A stretch of DNA of 64,000 nucleotides from JANXUR01 sp038229415 (GTDB taxonomy: Bacteria; Acidobacteriota; Terriglobia; Terriglobales; Acidobacteriaceae), in NCBI GenBank assembly GCA_038229415.1, contig JBBROM010000017.1, positions 14,274 through 78,273 on the forward strand, in the 5' to 3' direction. Every line of letters starts with the position of its first letter. The first letter of the stretch is position 1. Both the position numbers and the translations under genes were made by a program. This document shows, piece by piece, positions 26,668-36,421 of the stretch. The notes below the pieces were generated by a model, which ran no database searches, was not told the origin of the DNA, and worked only from the letters and a program-made list of their open reading frames with translations.

Positions 26668-27663
26668 TTAGCCTGGGTACCACACCAGACGTGGATCTGC
26701 TTCGCTACGTTGATAGTTGAACGCCTCTTCTATGAGCCGTTCCATGTCGAAGCGTGGTCGCCAGCCCAGCAGGAACTTAGCCTTGCTGTTATCCAGCCAT
26801 GTGGACCAATACGGCGTCTTGATCTCCACCGAGTCCAAACCACGTGTCCGGTACAAGTAATCTGCGACTTCTTTATAGTCAACGGGTTCATTCATGCAAA
26901 TGTTGAACGTCTGTTGCCGTGCCTTCGGGTGATCGAGCGCCAGCATTATGCCATCCACCAAGTCGTTGAGATGAACAAAATTGCGCTTGACCGGCTTGCC
27001 CTCCGGGTCGAGCATTAGGGGAACCGTTCCGGCATTGGCATATTCGTTGGCGCGTTGCGGCTCCACAAGATCTCGCCAACGGGGGCCGCCGAATACGTCC
27101 TCGCCAAAGGAGAGCGAATACTTGAAATCATCTTTCTCCATGATCCATGGCGCGCGCAAACAGCAGCCCGCGAGACTGTACTGGATGAAATATTGCTCCA
27201 GCATCACCTCTTCTAGAACTTTAGAGAGCGCGTAGCACCCCGGATAGGCACTGTGTTTCTGCGATTCGGTGATAGGCGCTGGGTGGGGATAGAAGAAGTG
27301 CCCCATCGCGGCATCGCCTCCAATCAGGATGATCTGCTGGAAGGATTCGCTGGCGCGGCATTCCTCAAGAAGCCAAAAGAATCCCTTGACGGTGACGTCC
27401 ATCACGTCGTCAGGCGTCTCCTTGCAGGTCGCCCCGTGAATGACGTGGGTGATGCCCTTCATCGCCGTGCGCACAGCGTCGCGATCCGATATGCTTCCTC
27501 TTACGACATCCAACCGGGCGTGTGGTTCGGGTAACCTATTGTGGCAGAATGCCCGAATCAGCACGTCGGTATGTGTCTCGGATTGCAAGATGTGACGGAT
27601 GAAGTGAGAGCCCACTTTTCCGGTCGCGCCCGTTACCAAAATATGTTTCCCAGGGTAAATCAT
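26668..27663 (-). CDS. NAD-dependent epimerase/dehydratase (extended SDR)
   Basis: 331-aa cytosolic protein. The Rossmann motif TGATGKVG lies at residues 10-17, the active-site YALSK follows PAPITESQKHSAYPGC, and VIHGATCKET is typical of extended SDR proteins. The C-terminal segment (DNSKAKFLLGWRPRFDMERLIEEAF) is the usual nucleotide-sugar epimerase end. The substrate could be a free or nucleotide-bound sugar. It follows the F5/8-type lectin gene with 9 bases between them and may belong to the beta-galactosidase transcript. Confidence 0.86.
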   Translation of the reverse strand: MIYPGKHILVTGATGKVGSHFIRHILQSETHTDVLIRAFCHNRLPEPHARLDVVRGSISDRDAVRTAMKGITHVIHGATCKETPDDVMDVTVKGFFWLLEECRASESFQQIILIGGDAAMGHFFYPHPAPITESQKHSAYPGCYALSKVLEEVMLEQYFIQYSLAGCCLRAPWIMEKDDFKYSLSFGEDVFGGPRWRDLVEPQRANEYANAGTVPLMLDPEGKPVKRNFVHLNDLVDGIMLALDHPKARQQTFNICMNEPVDYKEVADYLYRTRGLDSVEIKTPYWSTWLDNSKAKFLLGWRPRFDMERLIEEAFNYQRSEADPRLVWYPG

Positions 27664-27672
27664 ACTTATTGG

Positions 27673-28671
27673 TTACTTTACGTCGTGGCCCCATGCTTCT
27701 ACTTCGATAAAACTGCACCACTTGGCTGGGTCAACTGACACCAGCTTGTTCAACCGCACCCATTCCACCTTACGCTTAGGAAATGTGAAGTCCTGGAATT
27801 CGGCGGATTGGCCGATCTGAATCGAAACGGATTCGCCGTTGGAAAATTCTATGACAGCGCTTTTCCAGTAACTGTCATGGGGGAAGTCAGCGCGAACCAT
27901 AAGTCGGATCTTGTCTAACTCCACCGGCCTGCCAAACTCCACCTTCCACCAAAGATCATCGCGGAGTTGCGGACCCCACGACTGATAGGGCCACACACCA
28001 TGATGACCATTCTGTGTCATTCCATCAATCGCATTGCGGGCTCGAAAGTCTGGCAGGCTCCGAGATACGCTATTGGTGGAGGCATGTGGAAAGACAGATG
28101 CCGGTTGTTGAGCAGGAGTTCCCTCTACCGATGGTGGTTGCAGTTCCTGGTCGCAGGCATTCATGGCGAGGTTGCGATAGCCTACGCGCTCCTCAGCCGT
28201 TAGGGTGCGCGCGGTGAGGCGATGCGAATTACCTGCAAAACTATCCTGCGAAAAAGGGCTGCGTGTCGCAGGCTCGCCCTGTCCGGAGGGGATGTCGAAT
28301 GAGAAGCCAACACCGGGATTTGCCGGGTAGACCAAGCATTCTGGCATACGATCATCCATGCGCACTGCCATGCGAGAAGGCCCATGCAGGACGATGCGAT
28401 CTCCGGGTTGATACTCGCGGTCGAATGCCAGTGCGGTGGATGTTTCGTGAGCGGACCGGGCATCTTTACCGGACTGCGCAACGATGGCACCTTGCGCATC
28501 TCGCACTTCAAGCCGCAGTGGAGCCGGGATCGCTAGCTTTGGGTTCCTGGCTTCTGCGCTTTCTACAAGGAGTCCGGCTGCGATGATCGCAAGCAATATC
28601 AGTCCGCAGCATGAAACTGACCGGTTATGAAGTGCCACGCAAAACATGGGGTAATTCGTATCTCGTGCCAT
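27673..28671 (-). CDS. Exported F5/8 type C (discoidin/CBM32-like) domain protein
   Basis: 332 aa. A hydrophobic stretch near residues 20-37 (SCCGLILLAIIAAGLLVES) acts as signal or anchor. The first half (about 45-190) is an unassigned beta-rich region. The second half (about 195-325) is a discoidin-like fold: ARNAIDGMTQNGHHGVWPYQSWGP, WWKVEFGRPVELDKIRLMVRADF, YWKSAVIEFSNGESVSIQIG and WVRLNKLVSVD. Such domains bind galactose or other sugars in CBM32. Its position between a GH2 beta-galactosidase and a sugar epimerase fits a carbohydrate-binding role, which is inferred. Confidence 0.72.
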   Translation of the reverse strand: MARDTNYPMFCVALHNRSVSCCGLILLAIIAAGLLVESAEARNPKLAIPAPLRLEVRDAQGAIVAQSGKDARSAHETSTALAFDREYQPGDRIVLHGPSRMAVRMDDRMPECLVYPANPGVGFSFDIPSGQGEPATRSPFSQDSFAGNSHRLTARTLTAEERVGYRNLAMNACDQELQPPSVEGTPAQQPASVFPHASTNSVSRSLPDFRARNAIDGMTQNGHHGVWPYQSWGPQLRDDLWWKVEFGRPVELDKIRLMVRADFPHDSYWKSAVIEFSNGESVSIQIGQSAEFQDFTFPKRKVEWVRLNKLVSVDPAKWCSFIEVEAWGHDVK

Positions 28672-28735
28672 AAGTTGTCTATCTCTAAGTTCAGCTAATT
28701 TTTACTAATCGCCTCGCAACGCTTATGAGGCACGA

Positions 28736-31594
28736 TTACTCCACTGTCACAATGCCGCCCAAACCCGCTGGCACGTCTGGTGCTGCGGCCTCAATCAGCA
28801 CGTTGACAGTTCGCTGGCCGGTAGCAGCTGGACAAACAACCGTCATGTCCGCCCGTTCGGCACTCGTCTTCTCACTAGCGAGCTTTCCGTCAATCCAGAC
28901 TTGCGCTTTTCCTCCCACGTCGCGCAAACGAATCTGGCCGCCGGATGCTTGCACAATCGCGCGAGGTGTAAACTGCGTCCGGTAGACGGCGAATTGACCA
29001 TCCCGAAACGGAATCATCCAACTACCCGGATGCGCGTCGCTCCAAGTACTCATGTCTGTCTCGGCAATGATCTGGTTTGGATCGGGCCGAACCGTCGTAA
29101 CTGGCGACCTCTTCCATACGAGGATTGCCAGCGGCGGGTTGGGAACTACCGGAACAGCTGGTCGCGCTGCTAAGACAGCCACATCCACCGTAACCTCTGC
29201 GGGAAGTAAACCTTCACTAGTCGCGTGCAGAGTCAACTTTCCTTGTCCGCCATGCTTGCTCTGCAAAATAACTTGCGCCAAACCGTGAAATACGGTGTGC
29301 TCGGTTCCCTTCTCCGACTGATGATTCGTTGGGTCGCCATCGTTCAAGCCAATGATTGCACCGGGGCCGCTAAGTGCGAACTTTACGAGCGGGTTTGCGG
29401 TTGGTACCACTCGCCCTTGTGCATCAACCACCTGCACAGTGACCGGCTGGGCGTCATCCCCGTCTGCGGCAAGAGTTGTGCGATCAGGGATAAGACGTAA
29501 CCCTGCCGGGGCACCTGTGGTTTCTACCGCGAAGCGCGCCACTTCCCTGCCTTGATTACTCGCGACAGCTTCCAGCTTGCCCGCTTCGTAAGGTACCTCA
29601 AAGGTGACCATCTCATACTTGTCAACTGGCTTTTCGCCGAGCATTTTTCCATTTAACTGTAACTGCACCTTTTCTGCGTTCGAGGTCACCATCACTTTGA
29701 TCGGCTTACCTTCGCTCCCCGCCCAATTCCAATGGGGGACGAGGTGTACCAGCGGACGATCCTTGATCCACTGGGCTTGATGGATGTAGTAGGCAGTCTT
29801 GGGAAATCCGCACAAATCCATAATCCCGATGGATGATCCAGCGGCGGGCCACTCCAACGGTTCCGTCTCACCCCGGTAGTCAAAGCCGGTCCACACCATG
29901 GTGCCCGCTACAAATGGCCGCTCGGCCACCTGTTTCCATGCCTCCCGGTGCGAGAGTCCCCAGGGCATAACCTCGTCGTCGTAAGAGCTGAGAACGGATT
30001 TGCTCCGGTCGGTTTTGTATTCATCGCGCGTCATTACCGTGGAGGTATCTTCCGAGCTGAAGATTGGTTTAGTGGGGTACCGTTTGTGATACTCATCAAA
30101 ATCGCGATAGACATAGTTGAAGCCTGCTACATCGGCTGCCTGTGATGCGTTCACTGGATTGAGCACCGAGTTACTCTGTGCGGCTGTAACCGGTCTGGTT
30201 GTATCGCGTTCTTTCACTTTTTCGCTCATGCGACGCACTAACTCGTACCCCATCTCCGTGCCTTGCGATGGCTCTTCATTGAAGACGGACCATAAAATCA
30301 CGCTGGGATGGTTGCGGTCGCGTCGAATTAACCAGTCCAGTTGCCTGAGATGCTCGGGCGAAGAACCGAAGTTGCGGTTTTCGTCCATTACGAGCATTCC
30401 CAGCCGATCACACGCATCGAGAAATTCCGCCGCGGGTGCGTTATGGGCAGCCCGATAAGCATTCGATCCCATTTCTTTCAGCCTTCGCACCCGAAAATCC
30501 CAGAGCGAATCCGGCACCGCAACACCGACTCCTGCATGGTCTTGATGATTCGCGGTTCCCAGTAGCTTGAGGGGTTTGTTGTTCAAAAAGAAGCCCTGGT
30601 CGGGGTCAAAACGAATGGTGCGAAATCCGGCTCGGGTGGTGACTTCATCTGCGATTGCGCCGCCGCGCCTCACCACAGTGCGAACTGAATACAACGTTGG
30701 TTCTTCGACCGACCAGAGTTTGGGCGAAGTTACAGCAAGGGTTAATTTTGCTACTTGCTGGTGCAGCGGATCCACCGTAACTCGAGACTGACCACTTGCC
30801 AATACGATCTTGCCTGTAGGGTCAATCAGGGCTGATTCCACTTCGACCTGCGCGGAAGATTTGTCGCTGTTGTATAGCGTCGCCTCCACCGGAATGGACC
30901 AGTTGCCATCGGCACTACGCACCGGGTTTGCGAAAACGCCGTCTGTCTCAATATGGACTGGATTGCGCTTTACCAACCACGCGTGACGATAGAGGCCCGC
31001 GCCTTCGTACCACCAGCCCTCTTGCGCCGACGCATCCACCTGGATCGCGATGATGTTCAAGTCCTTGCCGTATCTGGCGATCGGCGTGATGTCCACGTAG
31101 ATGGAGTTGTATCCCGACCAGTTTCGCGCGGACAGCACTCCATTCACCCAGATCGTGCAGTGGGTAGCAACCCCATCCAACTGCAGCTCCAGATGTTTGC
31201 CGTGATCCGCTGGATCGAGCTGAAAATACTTACGGTACCAACCCATTCCACGATCACGATACCCTTCGGCGGAATTTGCCTTGGGGTCGAACGGCTGCTC
31301 CACCGCCCAATCGTGCGGAAGATTCACCGTCTTCCAGGTCGAGTCATCAAATTCCGGCGAGGCGGCACCCGACGAGCTGCCTGCCTTGGCACTATCGTAC
31401 GAATCCTGATGTCCGCTAATCACCGGAAAAGGGATTTCTCCCTCATGGAACAACCATCCTTGGTCGAGCGACAGTCGCTCACGCATGGAGCTAGCTGAAG
31501 CAGGCACAGCCAGCACGGACACGGCGGCCAGCGCGAAAAGGTATGCGCCTACGTATCGCGCAAAGTTCCAACGACTCGTCTTCTGTCGTGTCAT
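28736..31594 (-). CDS. GH2 beta-galactosidase, secreted
   Basis: 952-aa exported glycoside hydrolase; a signal peptide ends near PASASS. The domain order is a sugar-binding jelly roll (37-210, FHEGEIPFP to GWWYEGAGLYRHAWL), immunoglobulin-like domain (212-325), TIM barrel (330-620) and C-terminal beta-sandwich and Ig domains. The acid/base is Glu440 in LWSVFNEEPS and the nucleophile is probably Glu515 in PIFSSEDTS. A residue equivalent to the usual Tyr or Trp after SSE is replaced by Asp-Thr, so specificity may differ. A LacI-type operator lies in its promoter. The nearby lectin and epimerase genes suggest galactoside use. Confidence 0.91.
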   Translation of the reverse strand: MTRQKTSRWNFARYVGAYLFALAAVSVLAVPASASSMRERLSLDQGWLFHEGEIPFPVISGHQDSYDSAKAGSSSGAASPEFDDSTWKTVNLPHDWAVEQPFDPKANSAEGYRDRGMGWYRKYFQLDPADHGKHLELQLDGVATHCTIWVNGVLSARNWSGYNSIYVDITPIARYGKDLNIIAIQVDASAQEGWWYEGAGLYRHAWLVKRNPVHIETDGVFANPVRSADGNWSIPVEATLYNSDKSSAQVEVESALIDPTGKIVLASGQSRVTVDPLHQQVAKLTLAVTSPKLWSVEEPTLYSVRTVVRRGGAIADEVTTRAGFRTIRFDPDQGFFLNNKPLKLLGTANHQDHAGVGVAVPDSLWDFRVRRLKEMGSNAYRAAHNAPAAEFLDACDRLGMLVMDENRNFGSSPEHLRQLDWLIRRDRNHPSVILWSVFNEEPSQGTEMGYELVRRMSEKVKERDTTRPVTAAQSNSVLNPVNASQAADVAGFNYVYRDFDEYHKRYPTKPIFSSEDTSTVMTRDEYKTDRSKSVLSSYDDEVMPWGLSHREAWKQVAERPFVAGTMVWTGFDYRGETEPLEWPAAGSSIGIMDLCGFPKTAYYIHQAQWIKDRPLVHLVPHWNWAGSEGKPIKVMVTSNAEKVQLQLNGKMLGEKPVDKYEMVTFEVPYEAGKLEAVASNQGREVARFAVETTGAPAGLRLIPDRTTLAADGDDAQPVTVQVVDAQGRVVPTANPLVKFALSGPGAIIGLNDGDPTNHQSEKGTEHTVFHGLAQVILQSKHGGQGKLTLHATSEGLLPAEVTVDVAVLAARPAVPVVPNPPLAILVWKRSPVTTVRPDPNQIIAETDMSTWSDAHPGSWMIPFRDGQFAVYRTQFTPRAIVQASGGQIRLRDVGGKAQVWIDGKLASEKTSAERADMTVVCPAATGQRTVNVLIEAAAPDVPAGLGGIVTVE

Positions 31595-31633
31595 AACGCC
31601 ATTCTCCGTTGAGCAGTGAAAATCACAGGTAAG

Positions 31634-31662
31634 CTTACAGCAAACGTTTACTTAGCGTACAA
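31634..31662 (-). promoter_or_regulatory. Beta-galactosidase promoter with LacI-type operator in the spacer
   Basis: On the minus strand TTGTAC (31657-31662) and TGTAAG (31634-31639) are 17 bases apart. GTAAACGTTTGC (31640-31651), a near-perfect palindrome identical to the site at 19813-19824, fills the spacer. Confidence 0.5.
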
Positions 31663-31684
31663 AAATTGCAGGCGGCGCTTTATT

Positions 31685-32512
31685 TCACAATCTTTCGAGG
31701 AAAAGGAATGCATCTTTCAAGTGCTGCTCCACGTCAGCTTGATCTTCGTTTTGATAGGCATCTCCATTGATTTCCAGGAGCAGAGGTGGAGATTGGGGGG
31801 CACTTCGCAGCAGACGCATCGCACTGGCCCAGTCTACGTCTCCGGCTTCTGGCCATTTGTGCGAGTCACGATCGCCGAAATTGTCGTGCACGTGGGTGGA
31901 GCGTATGTGCTCCTTGAGCGCGGCAAACGAGGCTTGCACTCCGTTCGCCATGTGCGCGTGCCCTACGTCAAAGCAGATGGCAAGTCCATGAACCGATTCC
32001 ATAAACTGGAGCAGAACTGCTGGGGCCGAGATCTCATTGGGTATATTTTCCAGCAAGAGCTGCGCGCCCGCACTAGCCGCAGCGCTGGCGATGCGTTGCA
32101 TCGAATCTACAGCGCGCTGTAATTGGCCTTGCACGAGCGGGTCGCCAGCCATGCCAATATGCTGCACCAGAAATTTGAAAGGAATCTGTTCCGCGACCGC
32201 CAGAGCGCGCAGAGCTTCGTCCACGGAGCGGGATCTAGTGTCGTCGTTCAGAGCGTCAATTTCTACGGCGTGACCGCCAGCCTCACCCCAGGCTTCGTCG
32301 GTGTAAAGCGGCGAGTGGAGGGAGTGAAGCGGCACGCCGCTGGAAGCGAACCACGCGGCGACTTCCTTCAGCTGGTGCGGGTCACGATAGTCGAAGTGCT
32401 GGCGCGCGCAAAATATCTCGATGGCTTCTGCCCCGGCGCGAACCAAGCGGTCCAATAGTTCGGGGGTGAGGCGGCGCTCGACGTATACGTAGGTGGAGAT
32501 GGCGTGAATCAT
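31685..32512 (-). CDS. Sugar phosphate isomerase/epimerase (xylose-isomerase-like TIM barrel)
   Basis: 275-aa TIM-barrel protein of the AP-endonuclease-2/IolE-like family. ATG 32512 has GGAGG five bases upstream; the open frame continues to 32692 but would overlap the K+ channel gene. Metal-site segments are LLLENIPNEISAP (Glu), ICFDVGHAHM (Asp, His), RSTHVHDNFGDRDSHKWPEAGDVDW (His, Asp) and LLLEINGD (Glu). Substrates in this family range from inosose to tagatose and cannot be chosen here. The beta-galactosidase promoter follows its stop. Confidence 0.82.
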   Translation of the reverse strand: MIHAISTYVYVERRLTPELLDRLVRAGAEAIEIFCARQHFDYRDPHQLKEVAAWFASSGVPLHSLHSPLYTDEAWGEAGGHAVEIDALNDDTRSRSVDEALRALAVAEQIPFKFLVQHIGMAGDPLVQGQLQRAVDSMQRIASAAASAGAQLLLENIPNEISAPAVLLQFMESVHGLAICFDVGHAHMANGVQASFAALKEHIRSTHVHDNFGDRDSHKWPEAGDVDWASAMRLLRSAPQSPPLLLEINGDAYQNEDQADVEQHLKDAFLFLERL

Positions 32513-32549
32513 ACGTCCTCCGCGACCGCTGGGTTGCTGCTTCACAGGA

Positions 32550-33605
32550 CTATCCGATACTGGCCGCGCCAGCCGCAGCTTCTCTGGCCCGCAGGAAATC
32601 GGCAACATCACCCATGGCAATGATGACCGTCCCAGCCGCCAGTAGAGCGGTGTCGGCGGGGTTGATGACAAATTGCGAGCCTTCTTCCGCATGGGGTTGC
32701 CGCAGGGCCAATGGCAAGAGGTTGTAAGTGGAACGAAGGCTGACCATTGTCAGAGATTTTCCTGCCCAGAGAGAACTTACCCCAATCTCAAGCTCTTCGA
32801 CTCGCAAAGTTTGTGATTGCTCCCGCAGCATCAGGTCCAGGAAGCTGACGGCGTGAGGGCGGATCAACTCGCTGGCCATGCGCAGCCCTCCGATGCGACT
32901 AGGGGAGACTGTTGCACTGGCTCCGGCACGCACCAGCCGGTCGGCAAAATTCTGGTCGTTGGATCGCGCGACGATGCGCAATGAAGGATATCTTTGACGG
33001 CAAAGCACGGTGACGACCAGATTGTCCTTCTCATGAGGAAGGCAGGCTACGATGCCACCCGCCCTGCGGATGCCAGCGCGATCAAGAACTTCCTCTTCCG
33101 TGGCATCGCCCACTACATAGAGCAAATCCTGGAAAGAATCGGGCCGCAGATCTTTCCAGCGCTTGATATTTTCCTCGGAGCTGTCAATGACTACGCACGG
33201 TTTGCCAGCCTTGCTGATTTCTTCGACGGTATGCCTGCCGGTGTCGCCCAGCCCGCAAATAATAGAATGCCCCGACAACTGATCAATTCGTTTCTGCATG
33301 CCGCGTCTCCAAAAAGGATTACTGATTTCCATTTCCAGCAGGAACGCAGTCACCACCGAAAATACGTAGACCGTGATGGCTACTCCAAACAGAACCACGA
33401 AGATATTGAAAATGCGCAAGACTGGATCGTGCGACGTGTCTACAATTTCGCCATAGCCGACTCCCGCAATGGTTATTACAGCCATATACAGAGCGTTGAG
33501 GTAGGAGACCGCAGGCCCACCGAGCAAGCGATAGCCTACCGTGCTCAGTACAATCAGCAGCAGAAGCAGCATTCCGGCGGTAATCAGGCGTTTGCGAAGG
33601 GCCAT
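32550..33605 (-). CDS. Two-TM potassium channel with RCK (TrkA-N and TrkA-C) domains
   Basis: 351 aa. TM1 is near 10-28 and TM2 near 70-92, with a selectivity filter TIAGVGYGE between them, close to the canonical TVGYGD. A Met in FWRRGMQKRI may be an internal start for a free RCK domain. The TrkA-N Rossmann domain begins IICGLGDTGRHTVEEI with Asp/Ser at VVIDSSEEN, and the TrkA-C domain covers about 270-345. It closes or opens K+ flow in response to nucleotide or Ca2+ in relatives. No functional link with the glycosidase neighbours is evident. Confidence 0.9.
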   Translation of the reverse strand: MALRKRLITAGMLLLLLIVLSTVGYRLLGGPAVSYLNALYMAVITIAGVGYGEIVDTSHDPVLRIFNIFVVLFGVAITVYVFSVVTAFLLEMEISNPFWRRGMQKRIDQLSGHSIICGLGDTGRHTVEEISKAGKPCVVIDSSEENIKRWKDLRPDSFQDLLYVVGDATEEEVLDRAGIRRAGGIVACLPHEKDNLVVTVLCRQRYPSLRIVARSNDQNFADRLVRAGASATVSPSRIGGLRMASELIRPHAVSFLDLMLREQSQTLRVEELEIGVSSLWAGKSLTMVSLRSTYNLLPLALRQPHAEEGSQFVINPADTALLAAGTVIIAMGDVADFLRAREAAAGAASIG

Positions 33606-33659
33606 AGGAATCGTGCGAAAGCAAATGTGGTTGCTTGTGGGAGATAGACTAACGCAGCC

Positions 33660-36392
33660 TCAGCGGCTCCATTCGTCAATCAGGTTGGCCACCAAGCCGC
33701 TCCATCCGGTCTGGTGACTCGCGCCCAACCCCATGCCAGTGTCACCGTTATAGTACTCATGAAACAGGATGTAGTCTCGCCAGAAGGGGTCGTGCTGCAT
33801 TTTGGCGTATTGGCCGGAGCTGGGGCGGTGACCATTGGCATCCCGTTTGAAGATTCCGATCATGCGCCTGGCCAATTCTTCCGCGATGGCGGAAGGCGTG
33901 GTGCTGGCAACATCTGACTGGTTCCCCCGCACTATGAAGTCCGGGCCCAACGCCTTGCCGAAACGAAGGATGGATTCGATGAGAAGGTACCCTGTCGGAA
34001 ACCAGATCGGGCCTCGCCAGTTGGAATTGCCACCCTTCAGCTTTACATCCGCTTCCGCAGGCTCGTATTTGACGGAATTGTCGCCGAAATGAAAGGGCGT
34101 GGCGAGATGCGCGCGGGAGAGACTACGCACGCCGTGTTCGGAGAGTAGTTCTTCGGGATCCCAAACTTTTTCGAGAACCCGTTGGAGTTGCTGTGGTGCA
34201 ACGATGGATAGGACGTAGCGTGGGTCATCCGACCCGACCCGGTAACAGGTGTCACCCACCACATCGGCGCGATTTTCGATGAACCAATCCATATCCGCAC
34301 GGAAAGTGGGATGAGGCGCTAGGTCTTCCGGCTCTAGAATCTCCACAGCGAACAGGGGAATCAGCCCAACGGCAGAACGCAGGCGGAATTTGTGGAACTC
34401 GCCATTGGGGTAACGGAGAACGTCGTAGAAGAAGCCATCCTTCTCGTCCCATAGTTGATAGTCGCGGCCGCCCATTTTCTTCATCGCGGCACCGATATAA
34501 ATAAAGTGCTGGAAGAACTTGGTAGCCAGCAGTTCGTAGGTTGGGTTTGTTTTGGCAAGTTCCAGTGCGATCCGCATCAGGTACAGACAGAACTGACCCA
34601 TCCACCCGGTCGCATCGGATTGCTCTAGAATGGCGCCGTTAGGCATCGGCGAACCGCGATCCACTACGCTTATGTTGTCGAGCCCGAGGAAGCCGCCTTC
34701 AAAAACGTTATTGCCTTCGCTATCTACACGGTTCACCCACCACGCAAAGTTGATGAGGAGTTTATGGAGGCACTTTTCCAGGAACGCGGTGTCGCCCTTC
34801 CCTGTACGCTGCTTTTCTGATTGATAGACGCGCCAGCAAGCCCAGGCATGCACGGGCGGATTGAGATCAGAGAACTCCCACTCGTATGCTGGAATTTGCC
34901 CGTTGGGATGCAGGAATTGCTCGAAGAGGAGGTTCCACAGATTCTCCTTGGCGAACTCTGCGTCCACCAAGGCCAGCGTTACGCACTGGAAGGCGAGATC
35001 CCATGCTGCAAACCAGGGAAACTCCCACTTGTCTGGCATGGAGAGGACGCGCATCGAGTTCAAGTGGCGCCAATGGGCGTTGCGCAATTGCTTGCGAGAT
35101 TCCGGAGGAGGGGAGGCAGGGTTGTCTCCCTCCAACCAGCGGTTCACGTCGAACAGGTAGATCTGCTTGCTCCACAGCATTCCAGAGAGTGCCTGGCGCT
35201 GAATTGCTTTCTCTTCTTCGGTTGCCTTGGGCGGATGGACCGAGGCATAAAACTCGTCCGCTTCGGCGTGGCGAAGAGCAATCACCTCATCCACGGTGGC
35301 CAGTGGGTTAGTAATTTCATCTGGCGAGAGCCTTAGCCGGACGACGAACGATTGCCCCGAAGGCACGGTGGCGCTGTAGTGGATGCAAGATTTTGTGCCT
35401 GCGTTCGCGGGATTAGTGCAGTCTTCGCCATTGATGATCGAACGATGGAACGCGTCTTTTACATGAGGCGAGGTGCTGTGGCTGGCGTAGAGGCGTTCCG
35501 AGTTAGTTTCGTTATTCGTGAATAAAGGCTTTCCTCCCGAAGCGGCGTAGAGAAATCGCTTGCCCAAGTGATAAGGGGATCGCAGATTCCGTGGAGGATT
35601 GGCTGCGGAGTCGTCGGCAGATAGCATCAGACAATCCGCTCGCTCCGGCTCCAGATTAATCGTGGGTTCTGGCTCTGCCTGCCCTGTCCATCCCCACGTT
35701 TTGCGGAACCAGAGATGCGGAAGCAGGTGAATTTCGGCGGCGTCCGGGCCTCGGTTGCAGGCCTCAATTCGAATGCAGATATCTTCGGGGCCCGCCTTGG
35801 CGTATTCGACGAAGACGTCGAAGTAGCGATCCTCGTCGAAGATTCCTGTGTCGAGTAACTCGTATTCGCCTTCGGATCCGCTGCGGAGGTTGTTGCCGTC
35901 TACGAGTTGCTGGTATGGGAACGCAGCCTGCGGATACTTATAGAGCATTCGCATGTAACTGTGCGTCGGAGTGTTGTCGGCATAGAACCAGTATTCCTTC
36001 ACGTCTTCGCCGTGACTGCCTTCATTGCCAGAGAGGCCAAACATCCGCTCTTTCAGGATTGGGTCTTTGCCATTCCACAGGGCTAGGGCAAATACCAGAA
36101 TTTGGTAACGATCGCAGATGGCGGCGATGCCATCTTCTCCCCAGCGATAGGCTTTGCTACGGGCTTGGTCGTGGGGCAGGTACTCCCACGCAGTGCCGTA
36201 TGGACTATAGTCCTCGCGAACGCTACCCCAGGATCGTTCCGACACATATGGCCCCCACTTTCGCCAAGGCGTCAACGATCCATCCCCTGCCTGCTGCAAG
36301 CGCTCGTGCTCGCGCGTCGGCGGAGTAGCTTCGGGTGTAACTGAGGCGGATTTACCTGGTTCGTCGGGAATGTTATTCATGGGAAGTTGCAT
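33660..36392 (-). CDS. MGH1/GH63-like glucosidase, cytosolic
   Basis: 910-aa (alpha/alpha)6 glycosidase related to mannosyl-oligosaccharide glucosidase. The start region reads WGPYVSERSWGSVREDYSPYGTAWEYLPHDQARSKAYRWGEDGIAAICDRYQ, and the catalytic region includes DKWEFPWFAAWDLAFQC and GNSNWRGPIWFPTGYLL, which are typical of this bacterial family. There is no signal peptide. Asp in AWDLAF and a Glu in ILFHEYYNGDTG are probable catalytic acids by analogy. Relatives hydrolyse alpha-glucosides such as glucosylglycerate or mannosylglycerate; specificity is unknown here. The stop of the cytochrome gene lies 29 bases beyond its start. Confidence 0.84.
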   Translation of the reverse strand: MQLPMNNIPDEPGKSASVTPEATPPTREHERLQQAGDGSLTPWRKWGPYVSERSWGSVREDYSPYGTAWEYLPHDQARSKAYRWGEDGIAAICDRYQILVFALALWNGKDPILKERMFGLSGNEGSHGEDVKEYWFYADNTPTHSYMRMLYKYPQAAFPYQQLVDGNNLRSGSEGEYELLDTGIFDEDRYFDVFVEYAKAGPEDICIRIEACNRGPDAAEIHLLPHLWFRKTWGWTGQAEPEPTINLEPERADCLMLSADDSAANPPRNLRSPYHLGKRFLYAASGGKPLFTNNETNSERLYASHSTSPHVKDAFHRSIINGEDCTNPANAGTKSCIHYSATVPSGQSFVVRLRLSPDEITNPLATVDEVIALRHAEADEFYASVHPPKATEEEKAIQRQALSGMLWSKQIYLFDVNRWLEGDNPASPPPESRKQLRNAHWRHLNSMRVLSMPDKWEFPWFAAWDLAFQCVTLALVDAEFAKENLWNLLFEQFLHPNGQIPAYEWEFSDLNPPVHAWACWRVYQSEKQRTGKGDTAFLEKCLHKLLINFAWWVNRVDSEGNNVFEGGFLGLDNISVVDRGSPMPNGAILEQSDATGWMGQFCLYLMRIALELAKTNPTYELLATKFFQHFIYIGAAMKKMGGRDYQLWDEKDGFFYDVLRYPNGEFHKFRLRSAVGLIPLFAVEILEPEDLAPHPTFRADMDWFIENRADVVGDTCYRVGSDDPRYVLSIVAPQQLQRVLEKVWDPEELLSEHGVRSLSRAHLATPFHFGDNSVKYEPAEADVKLKGGNSNWRGPIWFPTGYLLIESILRFGKALGPDFIVRGNQSDVASTTPSAIAEELARRMIGIFKRDANGHRPSSGQYAKMQHDPFWRDYILFHEYYNGDTGMGLGASHQTGWSGLVANLIDEWSR

Positions 36393-36421
36393 TAGTTGCT
36401 CTGATTTAGTTGAAACCTATG